A DNA stretch of 64,000 nucleotides from an uncultured Muribaculaceae bacterium (GTDB lineage Bacteria; Bacteroidota; Bacteroidia; Bacteroidales; Muribaculaceae): positions 36,084-100,083 of the forward strand of contig CAKUAR010000007.1 in the NCBI GenBank assembly GCA_934636465.1, in the 5' to 3' direction. The position numbers were made by a program, and so were the translations under genes. How positions within the stretch are numbered: the stretch's first letter is position 1; every line of letters starts with the position of its first letter. Under the pieces are notes generated by a model. The model had not been told where the DNA came from and did no database searches. It saw only the letters and a list, made by a program, of their open reading frames with translations. Of this stretch, positions 17,404-25,938 are shown in pieces.

Positions 17404-18333
17404 TCAGAACGGAGTGGCCTCGGAGTCGGCAAACGACTGAAACAGGTTATTTGCCAAGCTGCTGGCACCAATTCTGAAATACTCGCTGTCGAGCCATTCC
17501 TTGCCAAGCACCTCTTTCACGATTGTGTAATATTTCACCGCATCTTCGGTGGTGCGTATTCCGCCGGCAGCCTTGAAGCCAATGCGAGTGCCGAATTTGT
17601 CGTAATAGTCTTTTATGCACTTGCACATCACATAGGCGGCCTCAAGCGACGCGCCGGGATAGATTTTGCCGGTTGACGTCTTGATGAAGTCGGCTCCGCT
17701 ATACATTGCCAGCACCGATGCAGCCTTGATTTTCTCGGCAGTTTGCAACAATCCTGTCTCCAAAATCACTTTAAGTTTGCGACCGCCGGTGGCATGCTTC
17801 AGTTCCGAAATCTCGTCGCACAGCTCCTCATAGGCGCCGTCAATGAAATAGCCCATGTTTATCACCACATCTACCTCGTCGGCTCCGTCGGCCACAGCAA
17901 GCGCCGTCTCGGCAATCTTGGTCTCCAAATGAGCCTGCGACGATGGGAAGTTGCCGCTACACACCACTATGTTCACGTCGCTCACCTCGAGGTTGGCGCG
18001 CACCACTTCGGCAAAGTTTGAGTAAACGCACACCGAAGCCACATTTTGATAGTCGGGATATTTGACCCAGTAGTCATTCACTTTTTTTGTGAACTCTGCC
18101 ACGCTGTGCTCACTGTCGATGGTTGACAATGTGGTCAAATCCACACACCCAAGCAGGAACTGATACACGCTCTTGTTGTCATTTTCCTGAAAATGGGCAG
18201 CAATGAGGTTCTCAACCTCGGCCTTAATCTGGCTGTCGTCAGTGCCCACATTGCAGTCGGCAATGGCTTTCTCGTATTTTGTGGTTTGAGCAGATGATTC
18301 TTGCTCGCCTCTCAGGTTTTTGATAAGTCCCAT
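17404..18333 (-). CDS. deoC: deoxyribose-phosphate aldolase
   Basis: This enzyme splits 2-deoxyribose 5-phosphate into glyceraldehyde 3-phosphate and acetaldehyde in deoxynucleoside catabolism. It has 309 residues, about 60 more than the E. coli enzyme, as is usual for the long Bacteroidota form. The Schiff-base Lys218 is in ADFIKTSTGK. Asp155 in EVDVVINMG and Lys254 in GFKAAGGIR complete the proton relay, and Lys188 in the KVILETG motif is also conserved. It is the last gene of the operon that runs from ybeY, 23 bases after the MazG-like gene, and is followed by a good terminator. The proximity to cdd (14 kb away) is probably coincidental. Confidence 0.95.
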   Translation of the reverse strand: MGLIKNLRGEQESSAQTTKYEKAIADCNVGTDDSQIKAEVENLIAAHFQENDNKSVYQFLLGCVDLTTLSTIDSEHSVAEFTKKVNDYWVKYPDYQNVASVCVYSNFAEVVRANLEVSDVNIVVCSGNFPSSQAHLETKIAETALAVADGADEVDVVINMGYFIDGAYEELCDEISELKHATGGRKLKVILETGLLQTAEKIKAASVLAMYSGADFIKTSTGKIYPGASLEAAYVMCKCIKDYYDKFGTRIGFKAAGGIRTTEDAVKYYTIVKEVLGKEWLDSEYFRIGASSLANNLFQSFADSEATPF

Positions 18334-18356
18334 AATCTCAATTTTATTTTGTTGTT

Positions 18357-18716
18357 TTATATTTCTTTTGTTTCATCGGGTTGCCTCTGGCGCGCCAGCT
18401 TTGGGCTGCAAATGTGCCGCGTGCTGTCGCGCCTGGTCTTCTTCTGCACGTTTTTCTCAAACGCCGCCGTCATGTCAACCCCAGTCTGGTTGGCTATGCA
18501 CAGCAGCACCCATAGCACATCGGCAAGCTCGTCGCCCAGGTCAAGATTTTCCTCGCCAGCCTTAAACGACTGGTCGCCATAGCGGCGGCTTATTATGCGT
18601 GCCACCTCGCCCACTTCCTCGGTGAGCTGCGCCATGTTGGTCAGTTCGCTGAAGTAGCACACACCATAGGTGCGCACCCACTCGTCAACTTGTTTTTGTG
18701 CCTCTGCCAGTGTCAT
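18357..18716 (-). CDS. MazG-like nucleotide pyrophosphohydrolase
   Basis: This is a small all-alpha hydrolase of 119 residues that probably removes pyrophosphate from nucleoside triphosphates (house-cleaning). The motif EExxE is present at 33-37 (EEVGE) and the second metal motif ExxD at 63-66 (ELAD) in GDELADVLWVLLCIANQTG. These are the metal ligands of the MazG/dUTPase-like superfamily. The last 30 residues are basic and probably disordered. It sits between dtd and deoC in a tight co-directional operon. Its preferred nucleotide cannot be read from sequence. Confidence 0.88.
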   Translation of the reverse strand: MTLAEAQKQVDEWVRTYGVCYFSELTNMAQLTEEVGEVARIISRRYGDQSFKAGEENLDLGDELADVLWVLLCIANQTGVDMTAAFEKNVQKKTRRDSTRHICSPKLARQRQPDETKEI

Positions 18717-18780
18717 GTCTGCTTACAAATGCTTTTCAAATAAAAAACCGATTGCTGCCGCTAAGATAACACCAAATATG

Positions 18781-19233
18781 CTATTCTTTCAACTCCGAGT
18801 CGATTATTATAGTCACCGGGCCGTTATTTACCAGTGCCACTTTCATGTCAGCCCCAAACACTCCGGTTTTTACCTCACGTCCAAGCAAACTCTGCACTTC
18901 GGCCACATAGGCCTCATAGAGCGGAATGGCAAGGTCGTGCCCTGCCGCATGAATGTAGCTCGGACGGTTGCCCTTGCGCGTGGAGGCATTGAGCGTGAAT
19001 TGGCTCACGGCAAGCACATCGCCGCCCACGTCGGCCACGCTGCGGTTCATCACCCCAGCCTCGTCGTCAAATATTCGCATATTCACCATTTTCTGGGCAA
19101 GCCAGTGCACGGCGTCCATAGTGTCGCCCTCGCGCACACCCACAAGCACCATAAGTCCGTTGCCTATGCAGCTGTGAAGCACACCGCCTATCTCTACCGA
19201 CGCCTTATCCACTCTTTGTATCACCAATCTCAT
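18781..19233 (-). CDS. dtd: D-aminoacyl-tRNA deacylase
   Basis: This protein hydrolyses D-amino acids mis-attached to tRNA (classically D-Tyr-tRNA), a proofreading step in the cytosol. It has 150 residues, normal size. The catalytic-pocket segment SQFTL is at 77-81, and the cross-subunit Gly-cisPro motif is in NNGPVT (GP at 138-139). The N-terminus MRLVIQRVDKASVEI is the family signature. It lies 12 bases upstream of the uvrC 3' end in the order uvrC-dtd-MazG-like-deoC and is probably transcribed from the ybeY promoter. Confidence 0.95.
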   Translation of the reverse strand: MRLVIQRVDKASVEIGGVLHSCIGNGLMVLVGVREGDTMDAVHWLAQKMVNMRIFDDEAGVMNRSVADVGGDVLAVSQFTLNASTRKGNRPSYIHAAGHDLAIPLYEAYVAEVQSLLGREVKTGVFGADMKVALVNNGPVTIIIDSELKE

Positions 19234-19245
19234 AATAATTTTGCG

Positions 19246-21078
19246 TTATTTTTCTTCTATATCTTTATTATTCAGTGTGTTATACACAACGCTACCCTTT
19301 GCCTTGCCTATCACTGCCTGAATGTCGGCAAGCGAGGCTTCGCTCACACGCTTCACGCTCTTAAAGTGCTTTAGCAGAGCTTGTTGACTTTTAGGACCTA
19401 TACCCTGAATGTCGTCAAGCACCGAATGTATCTGGCTTTTGCTACGCCTGCTGCGATGATGTTTTATGCCAAAGCGGTGCGCCTCGTCGCGCAGCCGCTG
19501 AATCACCGCCAAGGTTTCGCTGTTTTTGTCGATGTAGAGCGGAATCTCGTCGCCCGGATAATATATCTCATCGAGCCGCTTTGCTATGCCTATAGCAGCA
19601 ATTTTGTCGCGCACGCCCACCTCGTCAAACGCCTCAATAGCCGCGTTAAGCTGCCCTTTGCCGCCGTCAACCACCACAAGCTGCGGCAACCCCTCGCCCT
19701 CGGCAAGAAGCCGGCTATAACGGCGGTTGAGCACCTCGCGCATCGAGGCATAGTCGTCGGGACCCTCCACCGTGTTGATGTTGAAGTGGCGATACTCCTT
19801 TTTCGACGGTTTTCCGTTGCGAAACACCACGCACGATGCCACCGGGTCCGACCCAGAAATGTTTGAGTTGTCAAAGCACTCTATGTGGCGCGGCAGGCAA
19901 TTAAGCCGCAAATCCTTTTGCATCTGCGTCAGCGTGCGCATTTCGCGCTGCTCCGGATTGAGCTTCTCCATTCGCTTATATTTATCGGCCTTGTATTGCA
20001 AGGCATTTTTGAGCGATATGTCGAGCAGTTTGCGCTTGTCGCCACGCTGCGGCACCACAAATTCCAACCCCTCGATGGCGGTGTCTGGCACAACGTTGAC
20101 CAAGGCTTCCTTCACCTTCTCCTTGCCATAACTTGCAGCAAAACGCTTGTGAATGTCATTGATTGCAATCGACATCAATTCTTCGGTGGGTTCGTCCTCC
20201 TCGCTCTGCCGCAACTTATACTCCAGGTTCAAACTTTGCACCACCGAGCCGTTGCGCATGTGCATGAAGTTGAAATAAGCCGCCGAAGCATCGCGCACCA
20301 TCGAGAAAACGTCGATGTTATGGATTGACGGATTCACAATCACCGACCTTGCCCTGTATTTTTCCACAGCAAGGTATTTCCGCTTCACCTCATTGGCTTG
20401 CTCAAATTGCAACTCCGAGGCAAGCCGCTGCATTTCTGCCACGAGGTAATCGCTCACCTGCTTTGTGTCGCCATTTAATATATGCTTGATTTCATCGATA
20501 TATTCAGCATATTTATCGGCAGATACAAGTCCCCGGCAACAGCCCTCGCAGTTCTTGATGTGGAATTGCAGACACAAGCGGTTCTTCCGCTGCTCTATCG
20601 TGTCGGCAGTAATGTTGTGGCGGCACGTTCTGACTGGAAAAATTTTGCGAATAACGTCGATTAATGCGTGAGCGACCTCAGTCTTTGGATATGGTCCGAA
20701 ATACTTTGCTCCGCGCGATTTTGTGTCACGAGTCATGAACACTCGCGGATAAAGTTCCTTGGTCACACATATCCACGGATACGACTTGTCGTCTTTGAGC
20801 AACACATTGTAGTGTGGTTGGTATTCCTTGATAAGGCTGTTCTCCAAGTCGAGTGCCTCCTCCTCGGAATTAACCACAGTATATTCCATGTCCCAAATGT
20901 TCTTTACGAGCATATTGGTGCGAAGCACAGAATGAACCCTATTGAAATAGGAACTCACCCTGCGCTTCAAATTCTTTGCTTTGCCCACATATATGATTGT
21001 ACCCTCTTTGTTCTTGTAGCGGTACACTCCCGGCGAGTCGGGCAGCAGACTCACCTTTAGCTTCAGTTCTTCTCGCAA
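19246..21078 (-). CDS. uvrC: excinuclease ABC subunit C
   Basis: This is the dual-incision nuclease of nucleotide excision repair, acting with UvrA and UvrB. It has 610 residues. The N-terminal GIY-YIG nuclease appears as PGVYRYKN and IIYVGKAKNLKRRV (within the first 40 residues). A cysteine cluster (CRHNI, CLQFHIKNCEGCC) follows around 155-185. The UVR-like region (EQANEVKRKY) is near 225, and the RNase H-like C-terminal nuclease (ECFDNSNISGSDPVASCVVF, VVDGGKGQL) covers about 395-520. Helix-hairpin-helix motifs (IQGIGPKSQQALLKHF) close the protein. It starts 18 bases after apt in the same operon. Confidence 0.96.
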   Translation of the reverse strand: MREELKLKVSLLPDSPGVYRYKNKEGTIIYVGKAKNLKRRVSSYFNRVHSVLRTNMLVKNIWDMEYTVVNSEEEALDLENSLIKEYQPHYNVLLKDDKSYPWICVTKELYPRVFMTRDTKSRGAKYFGPYPKTEVAHALIDVIRKIFPVRTCRHNITADTIEQRKNRLCLQFHIKNCEGCCRGLVSADKYAEYIDEIKHILNGDTKQVSDYLVAEMQRLASELQFEQANEVKRKYLAVEKYRARSVIVNPSIHNIDVFSMVRDASAAYFNFMHMRNGSVVQSLNLEYKLRQSEEDEPTEELMSIAINDIHKRFAASYGKEKVKEALVNVVPDTAIEGLEFVVPQRGDKRKLLDISLKNALQYKADKYKRMEKLNPEQREMRTLTQMQKDLRLNCLPRHIECFDNSNISGSDPVASCVVFRNGKPSKKEYRHFNINTVEGPDDYASMREVLNRRYSRLLAEGEGLPQLVVVDGGKGQLNAAIEAFDEVGVRDKIAAIGIAKRLDEIYYPGDEIPLYIDKNSETLAVIQRLRDEAHRFGIKHHRSRRSKSQIHSVLDDIQGIGPKSQQALLKHFKSVKRVSEASLADIQAVIGKAKGSVVYNTLNNKDIEEK

Positions 21079-21096
21079 AGTTGTGTTTTGTGCGGT

Positions 21097-21636
21097 TTAT
21101 TCGAAGAATTCAAACAATGAAGTAACCTCCACATCTTTCGGGAACACTTTAATTCCGTTGAGATATGCAAGGCTGCACACAAAGCTCAAATAGATTTTCT
21201 TCGGGCTGAACGATTTCACCAAGTCATAGGCGGCAAGCATTGTGCCTCCAGTGGCGAGCAAATCGTCGTGAATAACCACAATGTCATCGGGGGTTATTGC
21301 ATCTTTATGAATCTCGATAGTGTCGGTTCCATACTCCTTGGTGTAGGTCTTTTTTATGGTTACTGCGGGCAATTTGCCAGGTTTGCGCAACGGCACAAAA
21401 CCTGCGCCAAGTTCGTTGGCAAGAATAGCACCCGTAATGAAACCTCTGGCTTCAACTCCCACCACCTTTGTCACGCCTTTGTCTCGGTAAATGTCGGCAA
21501 GCGCAACACTCGTTTCATGCAAAGCTTTCGGGTTTTTGAGCAAAGTTGTCAAATCTTTGAATTGAACTCCTTTGATAGGATAGTCAGGAATATTTCTGAC
21601 CATCTCTTTAAGTTTCATAAGTTCTTCGTTGTTCAT
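21097..21636 (-). CDS. apt: adenine phosphoribosyltransferase
   Basis: This purine-salvage enzyme makes AMP from adenine and PRPP. It has 179 residues. The PRPP-binding motif VIHDDLLATGGT lies at 121-132, and the N-terminal IPDYPIKGVQFKDLT segment is diagnostic of APRT. It starts 56 bases downstream of mnmG; this gap contains a perfect parS site (21669-21684) but no TAnnTTTG promoter, so apt is probably read from the ybeY promoter. Confidence 0.95.
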   Translation of the reverse strand: MNNEELMKLKEMVRNIPDYPIKGVQFKDLTTLLKNPKALHETSVALADIYRDKGVTKVVGVEARGFITGAILANELGAGFVPLRKPGKLPAVTIKKTYTKEYGTDTIEIHKDAITPDDIVVIHDDLLATGGTMLAAYDLVKSFSPKKIYLSFVCSLAYLNGIKVFPKDVEVTSLFEFFE

Positions 21637-21668
21637 TTTAGTGTTGTATGTATTTTTGTTTTACTGAT

Positions 21669-21684
21669 TGTTCCACGTGAAACA
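21669..21684. promoter_or_regulatory. parS: parS centromere site (ParB/Spo0J binding site)
   Basis: The 16 bases TGTTCCACGTGAAACA match the canonical bacterial parS sequence at every position. The site lies between mnmG and apt. ParB loads at such sites, spreads along the DNA and, with ParA, segregates the replication origin region. The partial palindrome would also be read on the minus strand. No parA or parB gene is in the window. A chance occurrence of a perfect 16-mer in 64 kb is very unlikely. Confidence 0.85.
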
Positions 21685-21692
21685 ATTTAATT

Positions 21693-23570
21693 TTATCTTC
21701 CTAATAATAAAAGCAATATATTGATGTCACTCGGCGATATTCCTGGTATGCGCGAAGCCTGCCCGATTGTTTCAGGGTCGATAGCCTGAAGCTTCTGGCG
21801 AGCCTCTATTGTGATTTGCGTAACCTTGGAATAATCGAACTTGCCTTTTATTTTCACCTTGTCGAGCCGCCCTATTCTATCGGCCACCATTTCCTCACGT
21901 TCTATGTAGCCTTTATATTTTATTCTGATTTCAGCTGCCTCCAGAATTTCGTCTATTCTGGTTCGGTCAAACGTTTCAACAAGCTCTTTAAGCTGTGGTA
22001 TTATCTCCACAAGTTGCGGAAACGACAGCTCCGGGCGAAGCAATAAATCATAAAGTTTGTAGCCCCGGCTCAAATGCCCCACTCCCATTTCAGCAAATTT
22101 TTCGTTCACAATATTTGCCTTAACGGTGAATTCTTTTGCAAAATCAATCAGTTGCTCTATCTGCTGCTTTTTTGTCACCATAAGCTCATAACGTTCGCGC
22201 GAGGCAAGCCCTATTGCATAAGAGCGGCCTGTGAGTCGAATGTCGGCATCGTCTTGACGCAGCAAAATGCGGTGCTCTGCCCTGCTGGTGAACATGCGGT
22301 ACGGCTCATCTACGCCTTTTGTCACAAGGTCGTCAATCAGCACTCCTATGTAGGCTTCATCGCGGCCAAGCACAAACGGCTCTTTGCCCGCCACCTTCAG
22401 ATGCGCATTAATTCCAGCTATCAAACCTTGCCCAGCAGCCTCCTCATATCCGGTGGTGCCGTTGACCTGACCGGCAAAAAACAAGTTTTGCACCAGTTTC
22501 GTCTCCAAGCTGTGCGTTAATTGCGTCGGGTCGAAATAGTCATATTCTATGGCATAACCCGGGCGGAACACATGCACATTCTCAAAACCGGGTATCTGCT
22601 GTATGGCGTTGATTTGCGTGTGAAGCGGCATCGACGATGAAAATCCGTTCAAATACATCTCATGGGTGGTTTCACCCTCTGGCTCCACAAACAACTGGTG
22701 GCTGGTTTTGTCGGGAAATGTGACAAGCTTTGTCTCTATGCTGGGGCAATAGCGCGGCCCTTTACTCTGGATTTGACCGTTGAAAAGTGGAGATTCTGCT
22801 ATGTCGTCACGCAAAATCTGATGCACTTTTTCGTTGGTAAACACTATGTAGCATGGGCGCTGCTTCAGCTCGCTATGCACGCTCGGCAAGTAGGAAAAGT
22901 GGTGAAAATCGTGGTCGCCGTCCTGCACCATGGCTTTAGAAAAGTCGATTGTTCGCTCATCAAGGCGCACCGGAGTTCCGGTTTTCATGCGGTCAGTAGT
23001 GAAGCCAAGCTCCACAAGCTGCTCCGTCACGCCGTGCGACGACGGCTCTGAAACGCGTCCGCCAGACAGTTGCACACGCCCCACATGCATCTTTCCGTTA
23101 AGAAATGTGCCAGCAGTCAGCACCACAGCCTTTGACTTGAAGTCAACGCCAAATGCGGTTTTCACACCACATGCCCTACCATGCTCCACATCGAGCGACA
23201 CAACAGTGTCTTGCCACACATAGAGGTTTGGCGTGTTTTCTATTATATGACGCCAGTTGTTGATAAACTGCTGGCGGTCGGCTTGCGCCCTTGGGCTCCA
23301 CATGGCAGGGCCTTTGGAGCGGTTGAGCATGCGAAACTGTATAGACGAACGGTCGGTAACAACACCCATTTGTCCGCCAAGAGCATCTATTTCTCTGACT
23401 ATTTGCCCTTTAGCAATTCCACCAACAGCAGGATTGCAGCTCATCTGGGCTATTTTGTTCATATCCATAGTGATAAGCAGCGTGGAGCTGCCCATGTTGG
23501 CAGCAGCACATGCGGCTTCGCAGCCGGCATGGCCGGCCCCTATCACTATCACATCATATTCAAATTTCAT
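21693..23570 (-). CDS. mnmG: tRNA uridine-5-carboxymethylaminomethyl modification enzyme MnmG
   Basis: With MnmE this FAD enzyme modifies the wobble uridine of several tRNAs in the cytosol. It has 625 residues, standard length. The FAD dinucleotide motif is IVIGAGHAGCEAA (9-21). The cysteine-containing segment GPRYCPSIETK and the family signature GTPVRLDERTIDF are present, as is GQVNGTTGYEEAAGQGL, the second nucleotide-binding block. The C-terminal helical MnmE/tRNA-binding domain ends near ISPSDINILLLLLGR. Its ATG overlaps the ybeY stop by four bases. The gene is often origin-proximal and adjacent to parS in bacteria, as here. Confidence 0.97.
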   Translation of the reverse strand: MKFEYDVIVIGAGHAGCEAACAAANMGSSTLLITMDMNKIAQMSCNPAVGGIAKGQIVREIDALGGQMGVVTDRSSIQFRMLNRSKGPAMWSPRAQADRQQFINNWRHIIENTPNLYVWQDTVVSLDVEHGRACGVKTAFGVDFKSKAVVLTAGTFLNGKMHVGRVQLSGGRVSEPSSHGVTEQLVELGFTTDRMKTGTPVRLDERTIDFSKAMVQDGDHDFHHFSYLPSVHSELKQRPCYIVFTNEKVHQILRDDIAESPLFNGQIQSKGPRYCPSIETKLVTFPDKTSHQLFVEPEGETTHEMYLNGFSSSMPLHTQINAIQQIPGFENVHVFRPGYAIEYDYFDPTQLTHSLETKLVQNLFFAGQVNGTTGYEEAAGQGLIAGINAHLKVAGKEPFVLGRDEAYIGVLIDDLVTKGVDEPYRMFTSRAEHRILLRQDDADIRLTGRSYAIGLASRERYELMVTKKQQIEQLIDFAKEFTVKANIVNEKFAEMGVGHLSRGYKLYDLLLRPELSFPQLVEIIPQLKELVETFDRTRIDEILEAAEIRIKYKGYIEREEMVADRIGRLDKVKIKGKFDYSKVTQITIEARQKLQAIDPETIGQASRIPGISPSDINILLLLLGR

Positions 23571-24007
23571 TTGCTTATATCGAAAACGTCTTTAGGCAGA
23601 ATTGCAAGTGCCTCATTTTCATTCCTTTCCATAATTTCACGCTCACCAGGCCCCTTGTCGTTTATGCCGCAAAGGTGAAGCACGCCATGCACTATCACAC
23701 GCATCAGCTCCTCCTCGTAGCTGCGAGCATAAAGCTCGGAGTTGGTGCGCACAGTGTCGAGCGACATCACCATATCGCCGGCTATGCGGTGGCGGTTGGT
23801 GTAGTCAAACGTGATAATGTCGGTGTAGTAGTCATGACCCAAATATTTGCGGTTGGTTGCAAGGATATACTCATCGTCGCAAAACACATAGGTGAGCACA
23901 CCCACCTTCTTGCCATGAATGAGCGCCACTTGCTCGAGCCACCCTTCCACCGCCTTGCGGTTAAACTTGGGCATTTCAACATTTTCCGCTATGTAATTAA
24001 CTTCCAT
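23567..24007 (-). CDS. ybeY: endoribonuclease YbeY (rRNA maturation factor)
   Basis: This is a metal-dependent single-strand RNase involved in 16S rRNA 3'-end maturation and ribosome quality control. It has 146 residues. The metal motif usually reads HGxLHLxGYDH. Here it is HGVLHLCGINDKGPGER, with His107 and His111 kept and Asp117 where the third His normally sits. As I recall, this variant is shared by other Bacteroidota YbeY proteins, so it is probably a lineage feature and not decay. It is the first gene of the ybeY-mnmG-apt-uvrC-dtd-MazG-like-deoC operon and overlaps mnmG by ATGA. A TATCTTTG box lies 23 bases upstream. Confidence 0.93.
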   Translation of the reverse strand: MEVNYIAENVEMPKFNRKAVEGWLEQVALIHGKKVGVLTYVFCDDEYILATNRKYLGHDYYTDIITFDYTNRHRIAGDMVMSLDTVRTNSELYARSYEEELMRVIVHGVLHLCGINDKGPGEREIMERNENEALAILPKDVFDISK

Positions 24008-24029
24008 AATAGAAATTTTTCAGCAATTA

Positions 24030-24037
24030 CAAAGATA
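24030..24037 (-). promoter_or_regulatory. -7 box (TATCTTTG) for the ybeY operon
   Basis: A perfect TAnnTTTG element on the minus strand ends 23 bases before the ybeY ATG. Confidence 0.5.
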
Positions 24038-24275
24038 AGTCTTTTAATTGACACAATAATTTACTCACACCTTTAAAAATAGAAAATTAAGCTTTGTCAA
24101 CTGTTTTCTGTCACACTGCACAAAACAGCATTACTCACTATACACAAGCACTTTAGCTCATTTTAAGCCCGCGAGAATTAAAAATCTGAGGCAAACCTTG
24201 CCAGTACAAAAGGATTTCCAACTCACAAAAAACTTATTTTTTCGTCTTTTTGACCTTATGGCACAATTATTGCAC

Positions 24276-24283
24276 TATATTTG
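24276..24283 (+). promoter_or_regulatory. -7 box (TATATTTG) for the nfeD-SPFH operon
   Basis: A perfect TAnnTTTG match ends 46 bases before the ATG at 24329. Confidence 0.5.
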
Positions 24284-24328
24284 TAAAAAGCAACCATCAG
24301 CATATATCATCTTAAAATTTCAATAACA

Positions 24329-24784
24329 ATGGCAGATTACTTTTCAGCACACATGTGGCAGCTCTGGACCATCGTCTGTATAGCTTGCCTGATTCTCGAA
24401 CTCTTGTTGAGCACAGGCGACTTCTATATCATCTGCTTCTCCGTGGGAGCCGTTGCCGCCCTGCTTGCATCGTTTCTCGGATTCAGTTTCACGGTTCAAG
24501 TCATAACATTTGCCGTGATTGCCGTGGTGTGCCTGTTTTTCCTGCGCCCACTCGCCATCACATATCTGCATCGTAACGAGCCCGAGCGCTTGAGCAACGC
24601 CGATGCCCTGATAGGCCGCACCGGCATAGTGAGCCAAGAGATAGTGGCCGACGGCTATGGCCGTGTGGCTATCGACGGCGACGACTGGAAAGCCGTGAGT
24701 TCCGACAAGGCTAAAATCGGAAAAGGAGCTAAGGTGGTGGTCGTGGGTCGCGAAAGCATCATCATCACCGTGCAAAGGGCTTAA
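24329..24784 (+). CDS. NfeD-like membrane protein
   Basis: This is a short NfeD-family protein of 151 residues. Three hydrophobic helices (about 11-30, 32-50, 55-73) anchor it in the inner membrane. A soluble OB-fold domain (about 91-150, beginning ALIGRTGIVSQEI and ending ESIIITVQRA) completes it. The long-form serine protease part is absent. NfeD proteins act with SPFH/flotillin-like partners encoded next door, as here, in organising membrane microdomains. The SPFH gene follows after 60 bases in the same direction. Confidence 0.87.
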   Translation: MADYFSAHMWQLWTIVCIACLILELLLSTGDFYIICFSVGAVAALLASFLGFSFTVQVITFAVIAVVCLFFLRPLAITYLHRNEPERLSNADALIGRTGIVSQEIVADGYGRVAIDGDDWKAVSSDKAKIGKGAKVVVVGRESIIITVQRA

Positions 24785-24844
24785 CGGCTCCGTCGCACAC
24801 AGAAAATCGAATTATTTTTTACCAACTAAACAAATAACAACGCT

Positions 24845-25795
24845 ATGACACTAACATCAATTATCTTGATTTGCATTGTGCTGCTGGCTCTGGTTATACT
24901 CAAAATGAGCATCGTAATCATTCCACAGTCAGAAACCCGCATCGTGGAACGCCTCGGCAAATATCACGAGACCCTAAAGCCCGGCGTGAACATCATCGTG
25001 CCGTTCATTGACCGCGCAAAAGTGATAATCTCGCTCGAAAACGGCCGCTACCGCTACACCAACGTCATCGACCTGCGCGAACAAGTGTATGACTTCGACA
25101 AACAGAACGTGATTACAAAAGACAACATTCAGATGCAAATCAACGCCCTGCTCTACTTCCAGATTGTTGACCCTTTCAAGGCCGTGTATGAAATCAACAA
25201 CCTGCCAAATGCTATCGAAAAACTCACGCAAACCACCCTGCGTAACATCATAGGTGAGCTTGAGCTTGACGAGACGCTCACGTCGCGCGACACCATCAAC
25301 ACCAAGCTGCGTGCCGTGCTCGATGACGCTACCAACAAGTGGGGCATAAAGGTCAACAGAGTTGAGCTGCAAGATATTACCCCACCGGCAAGCGTGCTGC
25401 AAGCCATGGAGAAGCAAATGCAGGCCGAGCGCAACAAGCGCGCCACAATCCTCACAAGCGAGGGCGACAAGGCTGCCGTTATTCTCCAGTCAGAGGGTGA
25501 GAAGCAGTCGGCTATCAACCGCGCCGAAGCACAAAAGCAGACTCAAATCCTTGAAGCCGAAGGTCAGGCGCAAGCGCGCATACGCAAAGCCGAGGCAGAA
25601 GCCATTGCCATAGCCAAAATCACCGACGCTGTGGGCAAGAGCACTAACCCGGCCAACTATCTGCTCGCCCAAAAATACATTGCCATGCTGCAAGATGTGG
25701 CACAAGGCGACAAGACCAAGACGGTGTATCTTCCCTACGAGGCCACAAACCTCATGGGCAGCATTGGCGGCATAAAAGACTTGTTCAAAGACTGA
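24845..25795 (+). CDS. SPFH/band-7 (stomatin-like, QmcA-type) protein
   Basis: This is a membrane-anchored scaffold protein of 316 residues. One N-terminal transmembrane helix (about 3-20) precedes the SPFH domain (about 22-190, with SETRIVERLGKYHETLKPG). A long charged Ala/Glu-rich coiled coil (about 190-265, with QSEGEKQSAINRAEAQKQ) follows, and a C-terminal tail ends ATNLMGSIGGIKDLF. The family forms large ring-shaped oligomers and often modulates membrane proteases. The NfeD neighbour fits this. A strong hairpin follows the stop. Confidence 0.92.
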   Translation: MTLTSIILICIVLLALVILKMSIVIIPQSETRIVERLGKYHETLKPGVNIIVPFIDRAKVIISLENGRYRYTNVIDLREQVYDFDKQNVITKDNIQMQINALLYFQIVDPFKAVYEINNLPNAIEKLTQTTLRNIIGELELDETLTSRDTINTKLRAVLDDATNKWGIKVNRVELQDITPPASVLQAMEKQMQAERNKRATILTSEGDKAAVILQSEGEKQSAINRAEAQKQTQILEAEGQAQARIRKAEAEAIAIAKITDAVGKSTNPANYLLAQKYIAMLQDVAQGDKTKTVYLPYEATNLMGSIGGIKDLFKD

Positions 25796-25844
25796 TTTTT
25801 TCCGCTGCACACAATCGCACATAAAGCAGTATAAATAAAACATT

Positions 25845-25886
25845 AGCCGGCGCTAACACTCATGTGTTGACACCGGCTGTTTCTTA
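25845..25886 (+). terminator. terminator after the SPFH gene
   Basis: Outer arms AGCCGG (25845-25850) and CCGGCT (25873-25878) enclose a second AACAC/GTGTT pairing, followed by gtttctt. The next gene is convergent. Confidence 0.6.
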
Positions 25887-25938
25887 TGCTCATCTTGCCG
25901 CGCATCTCATCTGCTATCATACGCACAAGAGCCGTTTA

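Larger units (their letters stand above)
24008..24328. other. divergent promoter region between ybeY and nfeD-like
   Basis: It holds the ybeY -7 box at one end and the nfeD-like -7 box at the other. The middle 230 bases are AT-rich with one very short inverted repeat (GGCAA acc TTGCC, 24190-24202). I find no supported gene or RNA element in it. Confidence 0.55.

Noticed and set aside
24008-24328. A structured RNA or riboswitch in the nfeD upstream region
   Set aside because: Only a 5-bp inverted repeat with a 3-base loop is present and no conserved riboswitch core is visible.
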